The notes beneath the pieces are model-generated. The model worked only from the letters and a program-made list of their open reading frames with translations, was not told the origin of the DNA and did not search any database. A DNA stretch of 26,877 nt from Methylacidiphilum caldifontis (GTDB lineage Bacteria; Verrucomicrobiota; Verrucomicrobiia; Methylacidiphilales; CAMAQI01): positions 1 through 26,877 of the forward strand of contig CAMAQI010000011.1 of NCBI GenBank assembly GCA_945860255.1. Reading direction: 5' to 3'. Made by a program: the position numbers and the translations under genes. Of the stretch, positions 16,184-22,720 are shown in pieces (position 1 is the stretch's first letter; each line of letters starts with the position of its first letter).

Positions 16184-16360
16184 CTAATTCCGACCGAGAG
16201 TCGTGGAACTCTCTTTCTTTAAACCCGTTACGGGCTTCCGTTCGACAGCACAGCCGCAGCTTTTTCCGCAGCCGGTCTTCGATTTCGATCTAAACTTAAA
16301 AATAAGAAAGAAAATCGCAGCCACAACCAATCCGATCGTCACAAAATGATCTAAGTTCAT
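16184..16360 (-). CDS. Small Cys-rich membrane protein, FeoB-associated-like
   Basis: A 58-residue protein. Residues 6-22 form a single membrane helix (FVTIGLVVAAIFFLIFK), followed by a basic stretch and a compact cysteine cluster, TGCGKSCGCAV (about 30-40), and then a polar tail. One N-terminal helix plus a Gly-Cys-rich cytoplasmic knot is the layout of FeoB-associated Cys-rich membrane proteins, thought to assist ferrous iron uptake. The assignment rests on layout only. No feoA or feoB is in the window, which is unusual for this family. It sits between folD and the WDDNA pair on the same strand. Upstream AAGG is too far from the ATG to be a convincing ribosome-binding site. Confidence 0.6.
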   Translation of the reverse strand: MNLDHFVTIGLVVAAIFFLIFKFRSKSKTGCGKSCGCAVERKPVTGLKKESSTTLGRN

Positions 16361-16403
16361 AAAATTAAGCTAACCTTAAACTGTCTTTTAAATAGCTTAA
16401 ATA

Positions 16404-16426
16404 ACGAAGGAGTCTTCGAACTTCGT
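16404..16426 (-). terminator. Candidate terminator hairpin after folD
   Basis: ACGAAG (16404-16409) and CTTCGT (16421-16426) pair across an 11-base loop that itself contains TTCGAA. On the minus strand the stem follows the folD stop within about 5 bases and is followed by TATTTAAG, a weak T-rich tail. Confidence 0.35.
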
Positions 16427-16429
16427 AAT

Positions 16430-17314
16430 TTAATGAGACCACACCTCAGCGGCCTGGACGGTATTCGACATCAACAGGGCGATCGTCATCGGACCGACCC
16501 CTCCGGGATTCGGGGTGATTTTACCTGCAACCTGTGAAACCGCCTCAAAATCAACATCCCCAACGAGACGGTAACCTCTCGGATCATTTTTATCCTCTAT
16601 TCGATTCACACCGACATCAATCACAGTCGCTCCCGGTTTGACCATCGAGGCTTTCACAAAATGGGCAAATCCCATAGCCGCAATGATGATATCCGCCCGT
16701 TGACAATGAGCCTCAATGTTTTTGCTTCGTGAGTGAAGTAGGGTGACCGTAGCATTGGCATTTTTAAACTTTTGAATCAAGATCGAGGTCATCGGCTTTC
16801 CGACAATGTTCCCTCTTCCCAAAACCACGACCTCCGCCCCTTCCGTGGGAACCCCCGAGCGTATCAATAACTCATGAACTCCTGCGGGAGTACAGGGTCT
16901 AAACCCGTTACTTTCACCAAGCATCAGCTTTCCCACATTGATCGGATGAAATCCATCGACATCTTTGTGGGGGTTCACGTAAGAAAAAACCACGGTCTCA
17001 GAGATATGAGCCGGAAGGGGGGCTTGAACCAGAATACCGTGAACATTCGTATCGGCATTGAGGCGATCGATCAGTGCGAGTAGCTCCTCTTGCTTGGTGT
17101 TTTCGGAAAGAACAATGGTCTCCGAGTGAATTCCAATCTCTGCCGCCTTTTTCCCCTTCATTCTGACATAAGCTTGAGAGGCCGGATCTTCGCCGACGCG
17201 AATAAAGGTAATTCCAGGTACGATTCCTTTGGCCTTTAGTTTTTCCACTCGAAGCTTGGTTTCCAAGTGGATTTGTTCTGCGATTTTTCTTCCGTCAATC
17301 AGTTGAGCTGCCAT
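16430..17314 (-). CDS. folD: Bifunctional methylenetetrahydrofolate dehydrogenase/cyclohydrolase FolD
   Basis: Cytosolic enzyme interconverting 5,10-methylene- and 10-formyl-tetrahydrofolate with NADP, supplying one-carbon units. Length (294) is standard. Signatures: AYVRMKGKKA with catalytic Tyr49 and Lys53, GILVQAPLP, KDVDGFHPIN, PCTPAGVHELL, and the nucleotide-binding GRGNIVGKP (Gly in place of the usual Ser after Arg). The C terminus has PNPGGVGPMTIALLM, the family signature near the folate site. Start ATG is at the expected distance from the fold. It is divergent from the GxxExxY gene and shares a strand with the genes downstream, but a hairpin after the stop suggests it is a single unit. 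Confidence 0.97.
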   Translation of the reverse strand: MAAQLIDGRKIAEQIHLETKLRVEKLKAKGIVPGITFIRVGEDPASQAYVRMKGKKAAEIGIHSETIVLSENTKQEELLALIDRLNADTNVHGILVQAPLPAHISETVVFSYVNPHKDVDGFHPINVGKLMLGESNGFRPCTPAGVHELLIRSGVPTEGAEVVVLGRGNIVGKPMTSILIQKFKNANATVTLLHSRSKNIEAHCQRADIIIAAMGFAHFVKASMVKPGATVIDVGVNRIEDKNDPRGYRLVGDVDFEAVSQVAGKITPNPGGVGPMTIALLMSNTVQAAEVWSH

Positions 17315-17405
17315 AGAGAGGAAAGAATTAAGGGGATTTTAAAGGCAGTAAAAGAAAAAAGATTTCCTGTTGACGACTTCGTGGGGGATCTCCCAATGGA
17401 GGGAG

Positions 17406-17885
17406 ATGAACGAAAAATACGAAGAGATAGCGACACAGGTTATTGATGGTGCGATCAAAATTCACCGAGGCCTCGGTCCAGGCTTGTTGGAGTCTGTTTA
17501 TGAGGCTCTTCTCGCCCAGGAACTTCAGAAAAGAGGTTTGAAAGTGGAGAGACAAAAGCCAATCCCCATCGTTTTTGAGGGAAAAACATTCGATGAGGGA
17601 TTTCGGGCAGATCTTTGGATTGAGCCTGGTTTGATTGTGGAACTGAAGTCTTTGGAGACCCTTGCTCCTGTTCATCTGAAACAGATGCTCACTTATCTCC
17701 GAATGACGGAGAAGCCTTTGGGACTTCTCATAAACTTTGGAGAAGAGCTTCTAAAAACCGGTCTTCGTCGGGTGCTCAATAATCCTGATCTAAAATCTAG
17801 GTTGAGGAGTGATCTAAATGATTCTAATGGCATCGTCTCTCGCGAAGGCGCAAAGCTTTCAAAGGAAATCCAAAAATCCCTCTAA
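17406..17885 (+). CDS. GxxExxY family protein
   Basis: About 159 residues. The defining GPGLLESVYE motif (GxxExxY) lies near residue 24-33, after a helix IATQVIDGAIKIHRGLG. Downstream, FRADLWIEPGLIVELKSLE has the D-x(n)-E-x-K arrangement of PD-(D/E)XK nuclease-like folds, then LKQMLTYLRM and LGLLINFGEELLKTGLRR. The biochemical role of this family is not established; nuclease activity is only a structural suggestion. The ATG at 17406 is preferred because GGAGGGAG lies just before it; a TTG at 17370 would add 12 residues unlike the family. A strong terminator follows. Such genes are often solitary accessory genes, as here. Confidence 0.85.
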   Translation: MNEKYEEIATQVIDGAIKIHRGLGPGLLESVYEALLAQELQKRGLKVERQKPIPIVFEGKTFDEGFRADLWIEPGLIVELKSLETLAPVHLKQMLTYLRMTEKPLGLLINFGEELLKTGLRRVLNNPDLKSRLRSDLNDSNGIVSREGAKLSKEIQKSL

Positions 17886-17888
17886 AGT

Positions 17889-17948
17889 CTGAGTCTCTGG
17901 AAGCCGTTTCAATGGAATTGAAAACGCTTCCCGAGACTCAGGCTTTTT
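17889..17948 (+). terminator. Strong rho-independent terminator after the GxxExxY gene
   Basis: CTGAGTCTC (17889-17897) pairs exactly with GAGACTCAG (17933-17941); the interior adds AAGC/GCTT and GTTTCAAT/ATTGAAAA pairs. A T-run follows at 17944-17948. It begins 3 bases after the stop at 17885. Confidence 0.8.
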
Positions 17949-18031
17949 CCCCGTTTTTCGTCGGAAGGAAGGGAACCTTGGGTCACTTCGCGCCTTTGCG
18001 TGAGGAAAGGTTTTAAAGAATTTTCACTACA

Positions 18032-18121
18032 CTAGGGCTCAATCTCAAAGAGGCTATTGAGGGGCATTCGGATCTCCTGACGTTTGAGGTCGTAGGCGAA
18101 GAGATACCATTGACCTGCTAT
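18032..18121 (-). pseudogene. Remnant of a WYL-domain transcriptional regulator
   Basis: The minus strand encodes a 29-residue open tail containing GQWYLFAYDLKRQEIRMP and ending in a natural TAG. This matches the WYL-domain core (W-Y-L-x-x-Y-D, then x-IR), which binds ligands in many HTH regulators. A stop codon lies immediately upstream (18122-18124), and no start or HTH region exists nearby, so only the 3' end of the old gene survives. It is located between the terminator of the GxxExxY gene and the GT9 gene. A chance frame is possible but the motif is specific. Confidence 0.55.
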
Positions 18122-18181
18122 TTATTACTTTATTTTCTTGATGTAAATTTGTAGGCATTCGTGTTTAATCACGAACTCATC

Positions 18182-19135
18182 ATGAGTGTGATAAACCCCC
18201 GGAAAATCGCCATTATTCGCCGAAATCGTCTCGGGGATATGATCTGTACGCTTCCCTTGATCCATGCGCTTCGTGCCCGTTTCCCTCAAGCGGAGATCAT
18301 CGTCCTCAGCGATTCTGCCGGATGTGAAGTCGCTCGCTGGTCCCCTGAAGTCTGTCACGTTTACCTCTTTAAAAATTTCTTTCTGCGGTTTCTAAATCCT
18401 TGGATGAATAAAAGCTCCTTGAAAGGAGCCGATCTTGTCATTGCCGCGAAGGGGGGATTTGATCGCGGAGTGGCAAAGGTCGTTCGTGCCTCGCACGCTC
18501 CCGTCCGAATCGGTTTTGATCCTCATTCCCCCTCTGCCTATTATTCACATTCGATTCCTCTCCCCGATTATGAACATCAGATTAAAACCCTCTTTCGACT
18601 CCTTCTCCCGTTAGGAATTGAGGAGCCTCAAGACTATTGCTTTCATCTCTCGATTCCTTCCGTTGATGCTTCGTTTTTAAATTGGGGCAGTGGAAAGGAT
18701 AAAAAGAAACTATTGATCACCCTCACTTGTAATCGCGGACAGTATTGGCCTCTGGAAAATTATTTTCGATTAATCGATCGGCTGGAGAAAACGGGGGGGA
18801 TTCAGGTTGGGGTGATGAAACGACCCGAAGAAACTCTTTCGATGGAGATCACGGAAAGATTAAAATCAAAGGGAGTGGCCCTTTTTGAACCTTCGAGTTT
18901 AGCGGTCGTGGCGAATCTCCTGAAAAGTGCCGACGGCTTTATCTCTCCTGAAGGGGGGCTCGTTCATCTCGCCGCCTGCACGGGAACGCCAACCGTTGTC
19001 TTATGGCGACCGGATGGAGTGATTCAAAAATGGGGTTCAAAATCAAAAACCCATCTCGATCTTCAGCCCTCTTGTGGAATTGAAAATCTCTCTGTCGATG
19101 CGATGCTCGATCAGATTCAGGGGCATTTTCTATAG
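18182..19135 (+). CDS. Glycosyltransferase family 9 (heptosyltransferase-like)
   Basis: About 317 residues with the two Rossmann-like domains of GT9 enzymes, which transfer heptose from ADP-heptose to LPS core at the cytoplasmic membrane. The N-terminal domain has IAIIRRNRLGDMICTLPLIHALRARFP, and the C-terminal donor-binding domain has FISPEGGLVHLAACTGTPTVVLW. The usual D-T-G/S-x-x-H signature is here SPEGGLVH, with Pro-Glu replacing Asp-x, so donor choice may differ. ATG at 18182 is preferred; GTG at 18161 adds seven residues without family similarity. No Shine-Dalgarno. It is monocistronic. A second GT9 gene lies about 1.8 kb further on across bioA, and heptose precursor genes are at 4.3-5.9 kb. 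Confidence 0.88.
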   Translation: MSVINPRKIAIIRRNRLGDMICTLPLIHALRARFPQAEIIVLSDSAGCEVARWSPEVCHVYLFKNFFLRFLNPWMNKSSLKGADLVIAAKGGFDRGVAKVVRASHAPVRIGFDPHSPSAYYSHSIPLPDYEHQIKTLFRLLLPLGIEEPQDYCFHLSIPSVDASFLNWGSGKDKKKLLITLTCNRGQYWPLENYFRLIDRLEKTGGIQVGVMKRPEETLSMEITERLKSKGVALFEPSSLAVVANLLKSADGFISPEGGLVHLAACTGTPTVVLWRPDGVIQKWGSKSKTHLDLQPSCGIENLSVDAMLDQIQGHFL

Positions 19136-19189
19136 CAGAAGGACTATCTTTAGCTGCGTTGATGATGAAATAGGACGTGATCGCGGCCC

Positions 19190-19275
19190 CTCCTTCGCCA
19201 AGGCTTCGGCGCGCAATAGCCGCAATCGCTCCCGATGAGAAGATCACCTTTTGGTGATGTTGGTTTACGTCGCAA
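19190..19275. repeat. Intergenic hairpin-rich repeat-like segment between GT9 and bioA
   Basis: The 293-base gap (19136-19428) holds no credible gene. It contains CGCC-AAGGCTTC-GGCG and a clear stem ATCACC-TTTT-GGTGAT (19243-19258) followed by TTTACGTCG. The same order, a CACC hairpin then TTTACG-GCG, occurs at 2879-2908, so the two gaps may carry versions of one repeat family. The rest of the gap (to 19428) shows nothing further. Confidence 0.4.
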
Positions 19276-19428
19276 ATGGACTTTTAATGACGAGTCTGGG
19301 ATAAAGACAAATGAAAATTTCTTTGCATCGATGGTCAGGATGAAGTCAGATAAATACGAGTCTGATAGCCTGTAGTAATTAGCTAACATCCACCCGCTAA
19401 AAGCGATTAGACCCCTGCCTTTTCTCTC

Positions 19429-20814
19429 TTAAGATCTTTTTTGAAAATAGTCGTGAATCGAATCATCGAGAATCTGAACCATCTGTTCGAGTTCGCTCGC
19501 AGTCGTTGAATAAGGGGGAACAAGGAAAAGAATCGAGCCGATTCCTCGAGTCAAAAGCCCTTTGGATTCCGCAATTTTATTAATCTGATAAGCAACACGT
19601 TCCTCAAAGCGAAAGGGCTCTTTGGTCAAACGATCTTGAACCAGCTCGACGGCTAAAATAACTCCCTCAATGCGAACGTCCCCGACGGAGGAATGCTTCC
19701 AAAAGCAGGCGCTTATCTTTCGTAGATGAGTCGAAAGCCCTTTTATTTTTTCAATCGTCTTTTCCTCTTCAAAAAGCTCAAGATTCGTCAAAGCCGCACG
19801 TGCTGAAAGGGGATTGCCGGTATAACTATGACCGTGAAAAAAAGTTTTCTCAAATGATCCTCTAAATCCGTTAAAAATAGTTTCTGAAACTGCCGTCGCG
19901 GCCATGGGGAGGACTCCCCCTGTGAGTCCTTTTCCAAGCACGATGATATCTGGTTTTGTGACCGAGGGATCACTCGCAAGCATTTTCCCTGTTCTCCCAA
20001 AACCGGTAAAGACTTCGTCGACAATCAAAAGGGCATCATGGGCATGGGGAATCTCGGAAATCTTTTCAATATAACCCTCCGGCTGCATCACCATTCCTGC
20101 CGCCCCTTGAACTCGTGGTTCAATCACAAGGGCCGCCATCTCGGTTCCAAATTGAAGCATTACCTCCGCTGCCTTCGACACGCATTCCCATTGGCACTTT
20201 CGATAGCTTCTGGCATCCTCTTCTTCAAAGGTCGATTGATTAAAGGGACAACGATAGCAACCGGGCATCGGGATCGACTCTGTGGGAAACAGGAGGTGTT
20301 CAAAAGGTCGATGAAAAAAAGAGGATTTTCCCAAGCTCATATTGCCGACGGTATCCCCGTGATAGGCCCCCTGCAGTGTCACGAAAACTTTGCGTTCAGG
20401 GGATCCGTTTTGGTGAAAATACTGAGTCGCTATTTTTAATGCCGCTTCCATCGCGGAGGAGCCATCGCTCGAAAAGAGAACTCTTTGTAAGTCGGTCAGC
20501 TGGGAAATTTTTTGAGCCAGGGAGGCGCCTAGAGAGTGTCCTAAACCGAGATAGGAGGAGTGGTCGAGAATCGTGAGCTGTTCCTGTAACGCTTGAACCA
20601 TGCGGGGGTGGCAATGTCCATGAGTGTTGGTCCAAATCGAAGAGTTTCCGTCTAGATAGGCCTTTCCCTCTTCATCGACAAGCCAAGAACCGTGACCGGA
20701 TGCGATCATCACCGGATGATGCTGGGGATCAAGCCATTCATCCAGAGGGGTGAAGGGATGCCATCCGTATGTTTTATCGAGCAAGAGACTCGCGGAAGGT
20801 TCTTGAGTGTTCAT
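19429..20814 (-). CDS. bioA: Adenosylmethionine-8-amino-7-oxononanoate aminotransferase BioA
   Basis: PLP-dependent class III aminotransferase making 7,8-diaminopelargonic acid in biotin synthesis. The 461 residues show WHPFTPLDEW near the N terminus (18-27), SDGSSAMEAALK (116-127), GAYHGDT (149-155), LIVDEVFTGFGRTGKM (263-278) and the PLP lysine in LGKGLTGG (Lys295). WHPFT at the start and the substrate-loop Tyr distinguish BioA from general class III enzymes. A CYRCP...CQWEC cysteine cluster (186-211) is present. No other bio gene is adjacent, so the biotin pathway is dispersed. The divergent gap to the GT9 gene has a 12-bp palindrome. Confidence 0.93.
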   Translation of the reverse strand: MNTQEPSASLLLDKTYGWHPFTPLDEWLDPQHHPVMIASGHGSWLVDEEGKAYLDGNSSIWTNTHGHCHPRMVQALQEQLTILDHSSYLGLGHSLGASLAQKISQLTDLQRVLFSSDGSSAMEAALKIATQYFHQNGSPERKVFVTLQGAYHGDTVGNMSLGKSSFFHRPFEHLLFPTESIPMPGCYRCPFNQSTFEEEDARSYRKCQWECVSKAAEVMLQFGTEMAALVIEPRVQGAAGMVMQPEGYIEKISEIPHAHDALLIVDEVFTGFGRTGKMLASDPSVTKPDIIVLGKGLTGGVLPMAATAVSETIFNGFRGSFEKTFFHGHSYTGNPLSARAALTNLELFEEEKTIEKIKGLSTHLRKISACFWKHSSVGDVRIEGVILAVELVQDRLTKEPFRFEERVAYQINKIAESKGLLTRGIGSILFLVPPYSTTASELEQMVQILDDSIHDYFQKRS

Positions 20815-20834
20815 AGATTACTCTTTCTTCTAAA

Positions 20835-20846
20835 CGAGAATTCTCG
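20835..20846. promoter_or_regulatory. 12-bp perfect palindrome between bioA and GT9 gene
   Basis: CGAGAATTCTCG is a perfect dyad centred in the 95-base gap between two divergent starts (20814 and 20910). Its place suits an operator acting on either gene; no known repressor consensus was recognised. Confidence 0.3.
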
Positions 20847-20909
20847 CTTAGGAAATAGAAACTGATTCTTCTTTTCATCTTCCTCAGGTCATTTAATAAG
20901 AAGGGGTAC

Positions 20910-22025
20910 ATGAGTTCTGAATGGTCATTTATTAAAGAATCAAAACCGATCTCCCTTCTTCAGGAGAGAAATATCCACAGAATCGGTCTCTTTAAGTTTC
21001 GGAATATTGGGGATGTTCTTTTAATGACCCCTTCGATTCGAGCCATCCGAGAGGCCTTTCCACAAGCGCGAATCACGGCTGTGGTCAATTCCTCAACAGA
21101 GGCAATGCTTCAGGGGAATCCCCATTTAGATGAGGTGTTGGTCTACGATCGTTCGAAACGAAAAGAGGGAAATCGTCTCTATCATGAATTCCAGTTTTTT
21201 CGAGAGATTCGGTGTCGTCAGTTTGATCTCACCATTAATTTAGTGAGCGGAGAGCGGCCCGCTTGGTGTTCTTTATTTTCGGGGGCTCGCTTGCGAATTT
21301 CTTACTATAACTGGTGGCCTTTTTGGAGTTGGTTTCGATTCGCCTATACTCATCTCTATCGCTATCCTTCCCAAACAATTCATCAAGTCCCTTTTCAATA
21401 CTACCTCCTTCAAAAATGTGGAATTCCAGTCCCCTCTTGTGAGGCGCCGACGACAGAGAATCGCTTAGAACTTGTGGTAAGTGAGGCCGATCAAATTTGG
21501 GCCGATCAATTTCTTTTTCGACATGGAATGACTAAATTTATTCACATCCATCCAGTTTCTCGATGGTTGTTTAAATGTTGGGATGATTTACGAATGGCGC
21601 AACTGATCGACTGGATTCAAGAGTCAGAGGGGTTCGGGGTCGTGATGACCTGTGGCCCTGAACTCAAGGAGAAAGAGAGAGCTCAACGAATTCTCGATCT
21701 CTGTCGTCTCAAGCCCCTCTCATTAACGGGTGAGATCTCTTTAAATCAAACGGCTGCGTTAATTCAAAAATCAGTGCTTTTTTTGGGAGTCGATACAGCC
21801 CCCATGCATATGGCTGCGTCGCTAGGAAAGCCGGTGGTTGCTTTATTTGGTCCCAGTGGACAAGGAGACTGGGCTCCGTGGACCAATTCGAAGGTTATCA
21901 TCGATAAAGGATGTCCTTGTGGTCCTGTTTTAAGAGAGGGATGCGATCATCATGCGCTACGGGCCTGTATGGCGGCAATCACCCTCGATGATGTGAAAAC
22001 GGCGATGAGCCAGTTTATAAAGTAA
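20910..22025 (+). CDS. Glycosyltransferase family 9, lipopolysaccharide heptosyltransferase III-like
   Basis: A 371-residue GT9 enzyme with the full family signature: IGLFKFRNIGDVLLMTPSIRAIREAFP in the N-terminal domain, IHIHPVSRWLFKCW at the inter-domain region and FLGVDTAPMHMAASLGKPVVALFGPSG (D-T-A-P-M-H) for donor binding, followed by DWAPW. This pattern is closest to RfaQ/WaaQ-type heptosyltransferase III, which adds the side heptose to the LPS inner core using ADP-heptose. The ATG is preceded by AAGGGG at a good distance. No gene follows on the same strand. The hldA/gmhB operon elsewhere in the window could supply its donor. Confidence 0.9.
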   Translation: MSSEWSFIKESKPISLLQERNIHRIGLFKFRNIGDVLLMTPSIRAIREAFPQARITAVVNSSTEAMLQGNPHLDEVLVYDRSKRKEGNRLYHEFQFFREIRCRQFDLTINLVSGERPAWCSLFSGARLRISYYNWWPFWSWFRFAYTHLYRYPSQTIHQVPFQYYLLQKCGIPVPSCEAPTTENRLELVVSEADQIWADQFLFRHGMTKFIHIHPVSRWLFKCWDDLRMAQLIDWIQESEGFGVVMTCGPELKEKERAQRILDLCRLKPLSLTGEISLNQTAALIQKSVLFLGVDTAPMHMAASLGKPVVALFGPSGQGDWAPWTNSKVIIDKGCPCGPVLREGCDHHALRACMAAITLDDVKTAMSQFIK

Positions 22026-22069
22026 TCCGATAGTTGAAGAAATTATAGATCCAAATCTTACAGGGAGAG

Positions 22070-22720
22070 CTAATTCGCTTTGCGGCTGAAAATTAACCGC
22101 TTGAGCAAACCAATAGCAATCGGAAGCATGGAGACCCCTATTACAAAAATAATGATCAAATGAAGTTGCTTTGCGAGAGGTGTTTTACCGACAAGATATC
22201 CAAGATTTAAGAGAGTGCCAATCCAGAGGACTCCTCCAAAAAAATTAAAAAAAAGATATCGTTTGCGAGGCATTTGGGCGACCCCCGCAATAAAGGGAAC
22301 AAAGGTTCGTAGGATGGGGATGAATCGAGCGATAATCACCGATTTTCCGCCATGCTCCTCATAAAATAGTTGGGCTTCATGGAGATATTTTTTCTTAAAA
22401 AAGAGGGAGTCCTCTTTCTGAAAAATTTTGGGCCCCGTTTTTGATCCCAGCCAATAACCCAATTGATCCCCTGTGAATGCGGCAATGATTAAAGAAAAAT
22501 TGAGTACCCATATGTTAAACAAGGGGTGATCACTCTGAGCGGCAACAACTCCCGCCGCGACAAGCAACGAGTCTCCAGGGAGAAAGAATCCGAAAAGGAG
22601 ACCCGTTTCAGCAAAGATGATCGCAACGATTAGAAAAAAACCGCCTTGGGTAATTAAACGAATCAACCCCTCTGAAGAGTGAAGGCTTTTAAAAAAATCG
22701 AAAAAATCCGCTAAAACCAT
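22070..22720 (-). CDS. DedA family membrane protein
   Basis: A 216-residue inner-membrane protein of the DedA/VTT superfamily, whose members recycle undecaprenyl phosphate or other lipids and protect membrane homeostasis. Signatures: FAETGLLFGFFLPGDSLL (re-entrant loop with E-x-G and PGD), GDQLGYWLGSKTG, and ARFIPILRTFVPFIAGVA with conserved Arg and Pro. Four to five hydrophobic helices, basic C terminus. Start ATG is immediately after the stop of the FHA gene, so the two form one transcript. A C55-phosphate carrier role would match the glycan genes in this window, but it is not specific to it. Confidence 0.9.
   Translation of the reverse strand: MVLADFFDFFKSLHSSEGLIRLITQGGFFLIVAIIFAETGLLFGFFLPGDSLLVAAGVVAAQSDHPLFNIWVLNFSLIIAAFTGDQLGYWLGSKTGPKIFQKEDSLFFKKKYLHEAQLFYEEHGGKSVIIARFIPILRTFVPFIAGVAQMPRKRYLFFNFFGGVLWIGTLLNLGYLVGKTPLAKQLHLIIIFVIGVSMLPIAIGLLKRLIFSRKAN

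Noticed and set aside
17328..17675. 115-codon minus-strand frame
   Set aside because: It is antisense to the GxxExxY gene, which has clear family motifs and a better start.
19150..19389. 79-codon minus-strand open frame between GT9 gene and bioA
   Set aside because: Its sequence is rich in Arg/Lys/Cys and follows hairpin repeats; it looks like repeat DNA read as protein.
20038..20439. 133-codon plus-strand frame
   Set aside because: It is antisense to bioA, where the PLP-site and substrate motifs are intact.
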